Shown one piece after another: positions 50,812 through 60,882 of a stretch of DNA of 64,000 nucleotides. The position numbers and the translations under genes are program-made. The notes under the pieces were generated by a model. It had not been told where the DNA came from. It was given only the letters and a program-made list of their open reading frames with translations, and made no database searches. Each line of letters starts with the position of its first letter. Position 1 is the first letter of the stretch. This DNA comes from Thiovibrio frasassiensis (GTDB taxonomy: Bacteria; Desulfobacterota; Desulfobulbia; Desulfobulbales; Desulfurivibrionaceae), in the NCBI RefSeq assembly GCF_029607905.1, contig NZ_JAPHEH010000001.1:2447530-2511529 (forward strand), in the 5' to 3' direction.

Positions 50812-52806
50812 TCAAGAAGCGGTCGGGCCATGACAGCCAACGTCCTTCAACGGACCGCCACCAAGGTCACGACGCATGTCCATATCGAAAAGAACACGCT
50901 CTTTCTTCTTGTTGATGCCTAGGGCGTCGCGCTTTGCCTCGATCTTCTCGATCATGATCCTGGCGATTTCCAAGGGCTCCGAAGCGATATTCCAGTGGGC
51001 ACCCACCTCGCCCATCAAGCCTTCGGTGAGGTATTTATTGAAATTCTTGGCCCCGGAGATGGGCAGATTCTGGAAAACAACCTGGGCCCCGCTGGCCACG
51101 AAATACTGACCAATGGCCACGGCCTTTTCGCTCATCCAGAGAGGAGCGGTACCGATGGCGGGCAGGTCGGAGATATCGTCGCCCAAGCCCCCTTGCCGGA
51201 CCATTTCGGTGGCTGCGATAAGGATCCGGGAGTTGTCAACGCAAGAACCCATATGGAGAACCGGCGGCATGCCCACGGTCTCACACACCTCCCGCAGGGA
51301 GTCGCCGCAGAAACGGGCCGCCTCGGGATTCAGCAGGCCGGCCTTGCCCAGTGAGGTTGCGGCGCAACCCGTGGCCAGGACGAGGATATTGTTTTTCAAC
51401 AACTCCCGGACAATGGTTTCATGGGTGTCGTCCGCAAGCTTGAAATTGTCACAACCGACAATGGCTGCCACCCCGCGGATGCGGCCATTGATGATATTGT
51501 CGTTCAGCGGCCGGTAACTGGCGCGGAAACGGCCGCCCAACATGGTGTTGATGGTTTCATGGCTGAAACCCACAACCACGTCCATCTTAGTTTCCTTGGG
51601 AATAAAACACTTGCCGCGCTTCTTGAAATTTTTGATGGCATGGGTCAGGATCTGCTTGGCGGAATTGAGCGCCTCGTGTTCCTCAAACTGGATATGGATA
51701 CCGCCGGGCATCTTGGCCCGATAGTTGGTGGTAATGATGTCGGTGTGGAAATTCTTTGCCACCTCGGCCACGGACTGCATGACGCACTGCACATCAACCA
51801 CCATCGCCTCCACCGCCCCGGTGGCCAGGACGATCTCCTGCTGGACAAAACCACCGGCCACCGGAATCCCGCGGCGCATGAGGATCTCGTTACCGGTGCA
51901 GCAGACGCCGGCAAGGTTGATCCCCTTGGCGCCCTGCTTCTTGGCCAGCTCCAGCATTTCCGGATCCTGGGCCGCGATGCACAAGGCCTCCGCCAGCAAA
52001 GGCTCATGCCCGTGCACGGTGATATTAACCTGATCGAGTTTCAGTACGCCAAGATCAACAATGGCGCGACGGGGCACCGGAGTGCCGAACATGATGTCGG
52101 TCAACTCGGTGGAAAGCATGGAAGCGCCCCAGCCGTCGGACAAGGCGGTGCGGGAGGCCTGGAGCATGAGGTTATGGTATTCCTGGTCAACACCCATGTG
52201 GGTACGGTGCATCATCTCCACCACCTCACGGTCGATGCCGCGGGGGGCGATGCCCAATTTCTGCCAGAGGGCCTGCCGTTTCGGCGTAGCCCGTTTCAGC
52301 ATGGAAAGCGGCGCATCATCCTGCTTGCCGAATTCGGCCAGGGCTTTTTCCCCGAGCTCAAGGGCGATATCCTTCACCTCACGCTCTTCGGTGACGATAC
52401 CAAAGTCCGCAGCCAGCTTTTTCAGCTTATCCACATCCTTGATCTGATGCAGCCCTTCCCCTTTGGCAGCCTCAATGAAACCTTTGACCATCTCCCGGGC
52501 ATGGTCGGTGTGCGCGGCAGACCCGGCAGCCACGGTACGGGCGAAATTCCTGGCCGCCACGGTGTCGGCGGTGGCGCCACAGATACCGAGCATGTCATCA
52601 ACGCCGTCGATGATCTGACAAGGCCCCATATTGCAGTTGCGGCAGCAGGTCCCGCTGGAGCCGAAAAGACAGGCCGACATCCCCCGCGCTTTTACCCGGT
52701 CATAGGCAGTCTTGACGTTCTTGGCCACATCCTGAGAGAGAACCTGTTGCGTGGAAACGCAGGTAATATCCGTGCATCCCTCACATCCATTTCGTTTGAT
52801 CGCCAT
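50812..52806 (-). CDS. cooS: Nickel carbon monoxide dehydrogenase (CooS/AcsA)
   Basis: This enzyme reduces CO2 to CO, or oxidises CO, at a Ni-Fe-S C cluster. The 664-aa protein has N-terminal cluster cysteines (GSSGTCCRNCNMGPCQI) and GICGATADTVAARN. It also has VNITVHGHEPLLAEAL, AGVCCTGNEIL, VVDVQCVMQSV, VATGCAATSLGKAG and MGSCVDNSR, the last holding C-cluster ligands. The length is that of AcsA paired with AcsB. No CooC nickel-loading ATPase gene is seen in the window. It lies between folD and metF-acsD, with GAGGA ahead of the ATG. Confidence 0.96.
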   Translation of the reverse strand: MAIKRNGCEGCTDITCVSTQQVLSQDVAKNVKTAYDRVKARGMSACLFGSSGTCCRNCNMGPCQIIDGVDDMLGICGATADTVAARNFARTVAAGSAAHTDHAREMVKGFIEAAKGEGLHQIKDVDKLKKLAADFGIVTEEREVKDIALELGEKALAEFGKQDDAPLSMLKRATPKRQALWQKLGIAPRGIDREVVEMMHRTHMGVDQEYHNLMLQASRTALSDGWGASMLSTELTDIMFGTPVPRRAIVDLGVLKLDQVNITVHGHEPLLAEALCIAAQDPEMLELAKKQGAKGINLAGVCCTGNEILMRRGIPVAGGFVQQEIVLATGAVEAMVVDVQCVMQSVAEVAKNFHTDIITTNYRAKMPGGIHIQFEEHEALNSAKQILTHAIKNFKKRGKCFIPKETKMDVVVGFSHETINTMLGGRFRASYRPLNDNIINGRIRGVAAIVGCDNFKLADDTHETIVRELLKNNILVLATGCAATSLGKAGLLNPEAARFCGDSLREVCETVGMPPVLHMGSCVDNSRILIAATEMVRQGGLGDDISDLPAIGTAPLWMSEKAVAIGQYFVASGAQVVFQNLPISGAKNFNKYLTEGLMGEVGAHWNIASEPLEIARIMIEKIEAKRDALGINKKKERVLFDMDMRRDLGGGPLKDVGCHGPTAS

Positions 52807-52995
52807 CTTGTGTCCTCAGCATCTTGGGTTCGCTATGTAACAGAAAAGCAGATACCTTCTGATTACTTTTTTGTTTGCGGCAGCCGCTTATTTGATGAAA
52901 TCGCACAAAGACGCGATTACATCGGTTATTGCCTTGTGCTCTTTGATTTCGTGTTGCGGACCTTGCTATTTTTGTTCTTTTATTGCGAAACTATT

Positions 52996-53883
52996 TTATT
53001 TCACGCCTGCGATCTGCTTGGCCGCCTGTACGGTATTTTTCATGAGCATGGTGATGGTCATGGGGCCGACTCCACCCGGAACAGGGGTAATATACGAAGC
53101 TTTTTCCTTTACCGCATCAAAATCCACATCACCGGCGAGAATGGCCTTGCCTTCCGCGGTCTTGCCGATCCGGTTCACACCGACATCGATGACCACCACC
53201 CCGTCTTTCACCATATCGGCGGTTACCATTTTCGGCACACCGACAGCGGCGATGATGATATCGGCCCGCTTACAATGGGCGGCCATATCCTTGGTGCGGG
53301 TATGGCACAGGGTGATCGTAGCGTTGCCGCCTTTTCTTTTCTGGAGCATGAGATTGGCGATGGGCTTACCGACGATGTTGCTGCGGCCGATGATCACCAC
53401 CTCGGCGCCGCTGGTCTCCACGCCACTGCGGGTAAGCAACTCGAGGATACCGTGGGGCGTGCAAGGCAGGAAACACTCCTCGCCCAAGACCATCTTGCCC
53501 ACGTTCACCGGATGAAAACCATCCACGTCCTTGTCCGGATCAATGGCATAGAGGATATTGGTCTCATTGATATGCTTGGGCAGAGGCAACTGCACGAGAA
53601 TGCCGTGGATATTCTTGTCTTTGTTGTATTTCTCCACCGTGGCCAGCAGATCCTGTTCCGTGGTGTCGGCGGCAAGGGTTACCTGCTCGGAATGGATGCC
53701 GAGGGCATGGGCGGTCTTATTTTTTGCGCTCACATACGATTGAGAGGCCGGATCTTCTCCCACCAGAATCGTGACAAGACCGGGAACAATATCATGCTTT
53801 TCCTTAAGCTCCGTGACCTCGGTCTTTAACTCTTCACGAATAGCCTTTGCAACTTCCGTCCCGCTGATAATCTTGGCACTCAT
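52996..53883 (-). CDS. folD: Bifunctional methylene-THF dehydrogenase/methenyl-THF cyclohydrolase
   Basis: FolD carries out the two middle steps of the methyl branch, between formyl-THF and methylene-THF. The 295-aa protein has SYVSAKNKTAHALGI (catalytic Tyr and Lys), LPLPKHINE, PCTPHGILELL, the NADP-site GRSNIVGKP and DVGVNRIG. Length and motifs are normal. It is the first gene of the long cluster that runs to mvhD; AAGGAG sits about 7 nt before the ATG. As no fchA was seen, FolD presumably does both reactions. Confidence 0.96.
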   Translation of the reverse strand: MSAKIISGTEVAKAIREELKTEVTELKEKHDIVPGLVTILVGEDPASQSYVSAKNKTAHALGIHSEQVTLAADTTEQDLLATVEKYNKDKNIHGILVQLPLPKHINETNILYAIDPDKDVDGFHPVNVGKMVLGEECFLPCTPHGILELLTRSGVETSGAEVVIIGRSNIVGKPIANLMLQKRKGGNATITLCHTRTKDMAAHCKRADIIIAAVGVPKMVTADMVKDGVVVIDVGVNRIGKTAEGKAILAGDVDFDAVKEKASYITPVPGGVGPMTITMLMKNTVQAAKQIAGVK

Positions 53884-54292
53884 TCATTTTCTCCTTATAT
53901 CAAAAAGTGATGGACTCGCAAAAAAAGGGACACCAGTCACATGTCCGTGGCACAACCTGAAAATGTTTACAGCAGCGAAGCGATAACCGTTGTAATCGCG
54001 GCTTCTTTGCAATTTCAACAAAAAGTTATAGATATCTCTCTCGGTGCGCGTCTCGCCAGAAAAAAACCTGCCGCCTCATCTCCCAGACAGACGACATCTC
54101 GAATGATGGCCCCGGCATGGCAAAATGGTGATCAGAGCTCACAAAACTACCCAATTAAACACGATATTTCAATAGGTAGATATACTTGCAAAAAGCCCCG
54201 TACTATACATTTTTCGAAGGAAAATAGAAGAAAAAAACGAGGGGAAATGAATAATTGCCTGGGAGATAAAAAATGAAAAGGCTATCGCCTCA
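53884..54292. other. Leader region of the Wood-Ljungdahl cluster
   Basis: About 400 bp between folD and the PilB-like gene upstream on the same strand. It is AT-richer than its surroundings and must hold the promoter for the folD-to-mvhD cluster unless the PilB transcript reads through. TTGAAA with TTACAA about 18 bp on (minus strand, about 54015) is a weak promoter candidate. Short hairpins such as GCGAT/ATCGC (about 53980-54000) are present. No riboswitch and no gene was recognised. Confidence 0.4.
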
Positions 54293-56509
54293 TCATTCCG
54301 GTCTTTTCGCCCGATCACCTGCCAGTTTGACAATGATATTGTTCGCCTGGCCCAAGCGGTTGACCACGGTTTTAAAAAGATGGTTGGCCACATCGGGATA
54401 TTTTTGAATAACCTCCTGCAGCTTATCGCCGGGAAACCGCTTAATCTTGGAGCGTCCCTTCGAGGTGATGGAGGCGGAACGAGGCTCGCCGGAAATGGCG
54501 CTCATCTCGCCGAAATACTCGCCCGGTTCGGTGATCTCGGCGATCTTCTTGCCATCCTTGATTACGGATACAGCACCGGTAACCAGTTTAAAGAAATCAA
54601 TGTCGTTGTTGTTCTGCCGGATGATGAAATCCCCGTCATCGTACTCTTCGATATCCGGATGGACCAGGTAGGCGGGCAGACTCTCTTCGGTGATAACCGT
54701 TCGCCGTAAAATCTCTTCGATGCTGGTGGCCCCTTCGATGACCTTTTTCACTCCGGCCCGTCTGAGAGGGGTCATCCCCTCTTGCATGGCAATCTTTCGC
54801 AGCTGGTCCTCCGGCACCTCGGCGCTGATCGCCTTGGCCACCTCATCGGTGATCTCCATCAGCTCAAAAAGGCCGACCCGGCCCTTATAGCCGCCGCCGT
54901 TACATTTCTGGCATCCCTTGGGGCCATAGACAACAAAATCCTTCTCAAAATCCTTCTCTTTGAAACCCAGGGCAATAAGCTCTTCCTTGGGCGGGCGAGG
55001 AACCTCCTCCTTACAATGGACGCAGAGCTTTCTCGCCAGCCGCTGGGAAAGAACCATGGTAACGGCCGAGGCCAGCATGAAGGGGGGAATGCCGATATCG
55101 ACCAGACGGCCGATGGTGGCGGGACAGTCATTGGTATGGAGGGTAGAAAAAACAAGATGGCCGGTCATGGCCGCCTTGATGGCAATTTCCGCGGTTTCCA
55201 TATCCCGGATCTCGCCGACCATGATGATGTCGGGATCCTGGCGGAGAAAAGCCTTGAGCGCAGCGGGAAAGGTCATCCCCACTTCTTTTTTGACATTGAC
55301 CTGGTTGATCCCCTTGAAGTTGAACTCAACCGGATCTTCGGCGGTGAGGATCTTGGTGTCTTCGCTGTTGAGCGAATTGAGCACCGAATAGAGGGTTACC
55401 GTTTTACCGCTGCCGGTAGGGCCGGTAACGAGCAGCAGCCCTTGGGGCCGGTCGATGCAGCGCTGGAGGGTGGCAAAGGTCTCCTTCTCAAAACCGAGCT
55501 TGGTGAGATCGACATTGAGGCTGCCCTTGTCAAGGATACGCAGAACGATACTCTCCCCAAACAGGGTGGGCAGGGTGGAAACGCGGAAGTCAACAGCCCT
55601 GGTCCGCCCCATCTTGATCCGGATCCGGCCGTCCTGGGGCACCCTCCGCTCGGTGATATCGAGCTGGGACATGATTTTTATCCGCGAATTCAGAGCATTT
55701 TTGATCGAGAGGGGCAGATTCATGGACTTGTACAGGGAGCCATCCATGCGGTAACGCACCTGAAGCGTTTTTTCGTAAGGCTCGATGTGGATATCGCTCA
55801 CCCCATCATTAACCGCCTTGACCAGGATACCGTTCACCAGCTTGATGATGGGAGCGTCCGAGGCGGAATACTGATCGCCGCCCGCATCATCTTCAAACGA
55901 GGCAATCTCCATACCTTCGGCCGCCTCGGACGCCAGGGTGCCGAAATCGTCGATCTGGGTAATGGGCTCCTCATCTTTATCCTCCCCGCCGACCGAGGTG
56001 AAAAAAGATTGATATTCCTCCTCACTGATCTTGTAATAGGTCTTGTATGCGTCAACGATGTCCTTTTCGGTGGCGACACAGACGGTCAACGGCATTTTGA
56101 CCGCGGCCTGCAGGTTTTCCACCGCCCCGGTATCGGTGGGCTCGGACATGGCGACATGCAGCGATTTACCGACCTGCCGCAACGGAAAGGCCAGATATTT
56201 CTTGGCAATCTCGTAGGGGAGAACCTTCAGGACCTCAGGCTTGGGCGGTTCCCTGCTGATGACAACGGGCTGGTAATTGTGCAGGCGGCTTAAAAAATTG
56301 AGGATGGTTGATTCTTCGATATGGCCAAGACGCAGAAGAATACTGGACAGACGACCCCCCGATTTTTTCTGGGCGGCCAGGGCCTCATCGAGCTGGTAGC
56401 TGCTGATCTGCCCGGCCTTGCGCAGCAGTTCGCCTATCTTGATCTTTCCGGCTCCGGATTGATCTTTTACCGTGGAACGCAAATTTGATTTACTGTCTGC
56501 TTCGGCCAT
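54293..56509 (-). CDS. PilB/GspE-type secretion ATPase fused to a cyclic-nucleotide-binding domain
   Basis: The first 590 or so residues are a complete type IV pilus/type II secretion ATPase. They include an N-terminal MshEN-like domain (GELLRKAGQISSYQLDEALA), SDIHIEPYEKTLQVRYRMDG, the Walker A GPTGSGKT, an Asp box MVGEIRDMETAEIA, HTNDCPAT and the zinc site CVHCKEE with CQKCNGGG. After EGATSIEEILRRT an additional domain of about 125 residues begins. YDDGDFIIRQNNNDIDF, ITEPGEYFGEMSAIS and GEPRSASITSK form a cNMP phosphate-binding cassette with the key Glu and Arg. The ATPase may therefore be gated by cAMP, cGMP or a related nucleotide. It lies between folD and fhs, both on the same strand. Confidence 0.92.
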   Translation of the reverse strand: MAEADSKSNLRSTVKDQSGAGKIKIGELLRKAGQISSYQLDEALAAQKKSGGRLSSILLRLGHIEESTILNFLSRLHNYQPVVISREPPKPEVLKVLPYEIAKKYLAFPLRQVGKSLHVAMSEPTDTGAVENLQAAVKMPLTVCVATEKDIVDAYKTYYKISEEEYQSFFTSVGGEDKDEEPITQIDDFGTLASEAAEGMEIASFEDDAGGDQYSASDAPIIKLVNGILVKAVNDGVSDIHIEPYEKTLQVRYRMDGSLYKSMNLPLSIKNALNSRIKIMSQLDITERRVPQDGRIRIKMGRTRAVDFRVSTLPTLFGESIVLRILDKGSLNVDLTKLGFEKETFATLQRCIDRPQGLLLVTGPTGSGKTVTLYSVLNSLNSEDTKILTAEDPVEFNFKGINQVNVKKEVGMTFPAALKAFLRQDPDIIMVGEIRDMETAEIAIKAAMTGHLVFSTLHTNDCPATIGRLVDIGIPPFMLASAVTMVLSQRLARKLCVHCKEEVPRPPKEELIALGFKEKDFEKDFVVYGPKGCQKCNGGGYKGRVGLFELMEITDEVAKAISAEVPEDQLRKIAMQEGMTPLRRAGVKKVIEGATSIEEILRRTVITEESLPAYLVHPDIEEYDDGDFIIRQNNNDIDFFKLVTGAVSVIKDGKKIAEITEPGEYFGEMSAISGEPRSASITSKGRSKIKRFPGDKLQEVIQKYPDVANHLFKTVVNRLGQANNIIVKLAGDRAKRPE

Positions 56510-56818
56510 GGATATGAGACAACCCCGAGATGTTATTATACACGGAAAAAATCACCTAATATTTAGATACTATATCCTGGCTACTACTGACAAGCATATC
56601 TGTCCCGAACAAACAAAAAAGGGTCCCGGGATCGGGACGCTGCCATGGCAGTCAAAGACCACCTGCCAGCAATTACAATTTTTCTGCCTACTCTGCAAAA
56701 AAAAACTGGTCAAAAGACATACGTCATTTGACCAGTTTTAGATGAAAAGATGTGTAAACGAAATGTCTACCCAAAGGGCATACGTTTCGCTGGAGCAGCC
56801 TAGCTGCGCAACTCAGCT
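56510..56818. other. Intergenic region between fhs and the PilB-like gene
   Basis: About 310 bp holding the fhs terminator (listed separately) and, nearer the PilB start, an AT-rich segment that could carry its promoter. No ORF here is convincing. Confidence 0.6.
56697..56739 (-). terminator. Rho-independent terminator of fhs
   Basis: AAAACTGGTCAAAAGAC (56702-56718) and GTCATTTGACCAGTTTT (56723-56739) pair over 17 positions with one A-A mismatch and a 4-nt loop. On the minus strand the stem runs into nine T. A clear end for the fhs transcript. Confidence 0.94.
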
Positions 56819-58582
56819 TTAGAACAGCCCTGAAACCTTACCTGATTCCGTGTCGACATCAATACGGCGGAAGGCCGGATTCGAACTGGTGCCGGGCATC
56901 AGGCTGATTGATCCCGCACACGGGCAGAGGAACTTGGCGCCGGAATAGATCAAGATGTCCCGAACCGGCAAACGCCAGCCCTTGGGCACACCCTTGAGGG
57001 TCGGATCATGACTCAGGCTCAGGTGGCTCTTGACCATCATGGTGGCATAATCGGCATACTGGGGATCTTTTTCCAGCATCTCAGCCTTGGCATTAGCCTC
57101 TGGTGACCAATCGACACCGTCACCGCCATACACTTCCTTGGTGATCATCTCAACCCGGTCGCGCAGTTTCATCTCCAGAGGATAGAGGAACTTGAAATCA
57201 TTCTCTTCGTTACAGGCATCGATAACCGTATCGGCGAATTCCAGCGCTCCGTCGCCGCCCAGTTCCCAATGCTTGGACTCGGCGCAACGGGCACCGGCAG
57301 CCTCGGCGATCCGACGAACAACCCTGCACTCTTCGTCGGTGTCGGAATAGAAGCGGTTGATGCAGACCACCGGGTTGATGCCGGCCTTGCGGATAACATT
57401 GATCAGATGAACCATGTTCTCGCAACCCTTCTCCACCAGCCCGACGTTCTCCTTGGTATAGGCGTCATCAAGGGGCTTGCCCGGAACGACCTTGGGTCCG
57501 CCGCCATGCATCTTCAGGGCGCGGATCGTGGCGGTAAGAACCGAAACATGCGGCTTGAGACCGGAGTAGCGGCATTTCACGTTCCAGAATTTCTCGAAAC
57601 CGATGTCGGCGGCAAAGCCGGACTCGGTGATGTTGTAATCAAAAAGTTTCAGGGCAACCCGGTCGGCGATGATGGAAGACTGGCCGACGGCGATGTTGGC
57701 GAAAGGTCCGGCATGGACCAGGCAGGGGTTGTACTCGGCGGTGCACATCAGGGTCGGGTTGATGGTGTTGCGCATGAAAGCGGCCATGGCGTTGCCCACT
57801 TCCAGGTCGCGGCAGGTGACCGGCTTACCGCTCTTGTCAAAGGCCACGGTGATATTGTTGATCCGTTCCTTCAGGTCAGCCAGATCGGTGGCAATGGACA
57901 GGATGGCCATGAGCTCGGAGCCCACGGCAATGCCGAATTTGGACTGCATGGTGTAGCCGTCCGTACGGCCACCGAGGCCGATGACGATGTTGCGCAGGGC
58001 CTGGGCGCAGAAGTCGATGATCCAGCCGAACTCCACCCGGGTGGGGTCGATGTCGAGCCGCCGCATGCCGGTCAATCTGGCCAGCTGCTCGTCGTTGTAG
58101 TTGCGCTCATGCTGCATGCGGGCGGTCATGGCCACCATGCCCAGGTTGTGGGCGTTCATGATGTCGTTGATGTCCCCGGTGAGCCCGAGAGAGAACTCGG
58201 TCATCGGGATCAGGAGGGAGTTGCCACCGCCTGCCGCGGTTCCCTTGACGTTCATGGTCGGGCCGCCGGAAGGCTGGCGCAGGGCGCCGCCGACATTCAT
58301 GCCGCGCTTGCCCAGACCTTCCATCAGGCCGCAGGAAGTAGTACTTTTCCCCTCGCCCAGAGGCGTCGGGGTAATCGCCGTTACCTCGATGTACTTGCCG
58401 TCCGGCTTGTTTTTGAGGCGATTCATGATTTTAAGGAAATCGAGCTTGGCCAACCTGCCCATGGGAAGAATTTCGTCTTTCTCAAGCCCTAATTTGTCTC
58501 TCCACTCCTCAGGGGTGGGCATGTTCTTTTCGGCAGCCTCGGAAATCTGCCAATCCGCCATATTCACCGCATCAAAAGCCAT
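56819..58582 (-). CDS. fhs: Formate-tetrahydrofolate ligase
   Basis: Fhs makes formyl-THF from formate, ATP and THF, the second step of the methyl branch. The 587-aa product has the P-loop [41 protein letters not shown] and [15 protein letters not shown]. It is about 25-30 residues longer than the classic acetogen enzyme, mostly in the N-terminal part ([12 protein letters not shown]). An earlier in-frame start at 58819 is possible, but AAGGAGAGAG just before ATG 58582 is decisive. It follows thyX on the minus strand and ends at a strong terminator. Confidence 0.96.
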   Translation of the reverse strand: MAFDAVNMADWQISEAAEKNMPTPEEWRDKLGLEKDEILPMGRLAKLDFLKIMNRLKNKPDGKYIEVTAITPTPLGEGKSTTSCGLMEGLGKRGMNVGGALRQPSGGPTMNVKGTAAGGGNSLLIPMTEFSLGLTGDINDIMNAHNLGMVAMTARMQHERNYNDEQLARLTGMRRLDIDPTRVEFGWIIDFCAQALRNIVIGLGGRTDGYTMQSKFGIAVGSELMAILSIATDLADLKERINNITVAFDKSGKPVTCRDLEVGNAMAAFMRNTINPTLMCTAEYNPCLVHAGPFANIAVGQSSIIADRVALKLFDYNITESGFAADIGFEKFWNVKCRYSGLKPHVSVLTATIRALKMHGGGPKVVPGKPLDDAYTKENVGLVEKGCENMVHLINVIRKAGINPVVCINRFYSDTDEECRVVRRIAEAAGARCAESKHWELGGDGALEFADTVIDACNEENDFKFLYPLEMKLRDRVEMITKEVYGGDGVDWSPEANAKAEMLEKDPQYADYATMMVKSHLSLSHDPTLKGVPKGWRLPVRDILIYSGAKFLCPCAGSISLMPGTSSNPAFRRIDVDTESGKVSGLF

Positions 58583-58683
58583 CTCTCTCTCCTTCTTAAA
58601 ATAAGTTGTTCTCGATTTCTCTGTAGCAACAAAAACATGGGGCGTCAGGCTCTCGCCCGCCCCCCGGATTTTCCTAGCATTTT

Positions 58684-59640
58684 CTATTCCGCAGCAAAGG
58701 TAACATCCGCGAAAACCGCCGGATATCGCCCCTGAAAGGCCTTGGCCAGCGGGATCATCACCTCGCGCATGGAAGGCTCGGCATTCTTGGGGGTGCGTAG
58801 CCGGAAGATATGCAGCCACTCCAGCAGATTGGCAAAGACAATGATCTCGGTCTTGCAGGAGTTGGGCAATACCGTCCGCGCGGCTTGGGGCGACGAGGTG
58901 CCAAGGAGCTTGAGGTAAATCTTCTCCGTCTCCAGCATCGCCTTTTCCCAGAGCTTATATTCGCTGCTTCCCTCGGCAAAAAACATAGGTTTGATAAAGG
59001 TTATCTCGTTGCCGAACTTGTCATCGGCATACCGGCAATAGCGCTGGCTTTCCTGCAAAAAAGAACAGGGGCGGTGGCGAACCAGTTCATGGGTCACCGC
59101 CCGATTGGTTATAAAACGCACCGCAACATAACGGTGTTTTGCCAGCAGATCCGCGGACAGAGCCTCCACCTCGGCCAGCGGCAGCCGGGTGACGACAACC
59201 CCGTCCTGGGGAAGCCAGCCGCGTTTCGGCGCCAGGTCCGAAAAGAAGAGCGGATACAGTTCGGCAAGGTGCCCGGCTATCCCCTTGATCACCTTGACCT
59301 TGCCGTAATCCCGGGCCAGTTCCCGGAACGCCCGGATCGTCCCGGTGATGAGCAGTACTTTCTTCTCAAGCCGGTCAAACTGGACGTATTTAGGGATCAC
59401 GCTCAAAAACTGGGTAGCAAGCGATTCACTGTCAATCTCAACCCGCAGGGTCAAAGCCGCCATCTCCATGACCGAATTATGGCCATGCTTGACAATCCCC
59501 TGTATAAACGGCTCAGCCGAGGCCTCGGTGATCTTGTCCTCGGATTTGTAGCACAAACGCCCGCAGGCCTCGATGCGCACAGCCAAGCTCTGGTGGTCCA
59601 GTTCCTCAAGTATCTGAAACGAAGCCGGTATAACTTTCAT
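58684..59640 (-). CDS. thyX: Flavin-dependent thymidylate synthase
   Basis: ThyX makes dTMP from dUMP using methylene-THF and reduced flavin, so it draws on the same folate pool as the Wood-Ljungdahl genes next to it. The 318-aa protein has the hallmark [11 protein letters not shown] (RHRX7S) followed by QRYCRY, and [12 protein letters not shown] near residue 50. It is somewhat longer than typical ThyX (220-250 aa), with an extra C-terminal portion rich in [20 protein letters not shown] precedes the ATG. Confidence 0.95.
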   Translation of the reverse strand: MKVIPASFQILEELDHQSLAVRIEACGRLCYKSEDKITEASAEPFIQGIVKHGHNSVMEMAALTLRVEIDSESLATQFLSVIPKYVQFDRLEKKVLLITGTIRAFRELARDYGKVKVIKGIAGHLAELYPLFFSDLAPKRGWLPQDGVVVTRLPLAEVEALSADLLAKHRYVAVRFITNRAVTHELVRHRPCSFLQESQRYCRYADDKFGNEITFIKPMFFAEGSSEYKLWEKAMLETEKIYLKLLGTSSPQAARTVLPNSCKTEIIVFANLLEWLHIFRLRTPKNAEPSMREVMIPLAKAFQGRYPAVFADVTFAAE

Positions 59641-59664
59641 GGTGTTATCCTTATCACGTTTCTA

Positions 59665-60882
59665 TTAGGAGCAACTGCACTTGCACTGGCTGGAGCCGAC
59701 TTTGCCCTTGTGTTCGCTCTGCCAAAACGGCGACATCTCGCGGAGCTGGGCAATGACCGGGGGCAATTTTTCCAACACAAAATCAACCTCGGCCTCGGTG
59801 TTGTACACGCTGAGACTCAAGCGAATCGAGCCGTGCGCCGCGGTAAAAGGCACGCCCATGGCCCGCATGACATGCGACGGCTCAAGGGAACCGGAGGTGC
59901 ATGCGGAACCGGAGGAAGCGCAGATCCCAAAGCGGTCGAGATGCAGGAGTATCGCCTCTCCCTCCACATACTCAAAACTGATATTGGTCGTATTGGGCAG
60001 ACGCAGGGTCTTGTGTCCATTGAGCAGCGAGCTTGGAATGGAGGCCAGCAAGCCATCCTCCAGCTTGTCCCGCAGCGCCTTCACCCGGGTGTTTTCTTCC
60101 TGCATCTGGTTGGCCGCCATCTCACAGGCCTTGCCCAAACCGACGATGGCGGCCACGTTTTCCGTGCCCCCCCGACGCCCGTGTTCCTGATGCCCGCCGA
60201 TAATAAAGGGGACAAAAGGCGTACCCTTACGAACATAGAGAACCCCTATTCCCTTTGGAGCATGTAATTTATGCCCGGAAAGCGAGAGGAAATCAATCGG
60301 TACTTGTGACAGGTTGATGGGAATTTTTCCCACCGCCTGCACCGCATCGGTGTGAAACAAGATGCCCCGACTCTTAGCGATCTCCGCCATCTCTTTTATG
60401 GGAAAGATGACCCCGGTCTCGTTGTTTGCCCACATGGCGCTGACAATGGCGGTTTCATCCGTCAAGCTCTCTTCGTAGAGCCCCAGATCCAGGGTGCCGT
60501 CGCTGTTCACCGGCAACTGGGTTATCTTATGCTTATGACCGGTGAGTTTATCCAAGCTCTCACAAAGGTTTTTTACCGCCGGATGTTCGACCCGGGTGGT
60601 AACGATATGCCGTTTTTCCGGGAAAGACTGCAAGGCTGAGAGGATGGCGGTGGAGTCGGACTCCGTGCCGCAACTGGTAAAGATAAGCTCGTCGGGCCGG
60701 GCGCCAAGGAGCGAGGCGATTTTCCCCCGCGCCTCCTCAACGGCGCGGCCTACCTGACCGCCGAAGGTGTGCATGCTGGAAGGATTGCCGTACAGATCGG
60801 AATAATAGGGGAGCATGACCTCGACTACCTCCGGAGCAACCCGGGTGGTGGCGTTATTGTCCATATAGACAGGAGCGTTCAT
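59665..60882 (-). CDS. nifS: Cysteine desulfurase NifS
   Basis: NifS takes sulfur from cysteine for iron-sulfur cluster building. The 405-aa PLP enzyme has YMDNNATTRVAPEV, HTDAVQAVGKIP, the PLP lysine in SLSGHKLHAPKG and the catalytic cysteine loop SSGSACTSG. The end is unusual, QCKCSCS, with three cysteines in the last six residues. Its ATG overlaps the nifU stop (TAATG). With nifU it would serve the many iron-sulfur enzymes of this region; a selenium-delivery role for the selenoproteins is possible but not shown. Confidence 0.95.
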   Translation of the reverse strand: MNAPVYMDNNATTRVAPEVVEVMLPYYSDLYGNPSSMHTFGGQVGRAVEEARGKIASLLGARPDELIFTSCGTESDSTAILSALQSFPEKRHIVTTRVEHPAVKNLCESLDKLTGHKHKITQLPVNSDGTLDLGLYEESLTDETAIVSAMWANNETGVIFPIKEMAEIAKSRGILFHTDAVQAVGKIPINLSQVPIDFLSLSGHKLHAPKGIGVLYVRKGTPFVPFIIGGHQEHGRRGGTENVAAIVGLGKACEMAANQMQEENTRVKALRDKLEDGLLASIPSSLLNGHKTLRLPNTTNISFEYVEGEAILLHLDRFGICASSGSACTSGSLEPSHVMRAMGVPFTAAHGSIRLSLSVYNTEAEVDFVLEKLPPVIAQLREMSPFWQSEHKGKVGSSQCKCSCS

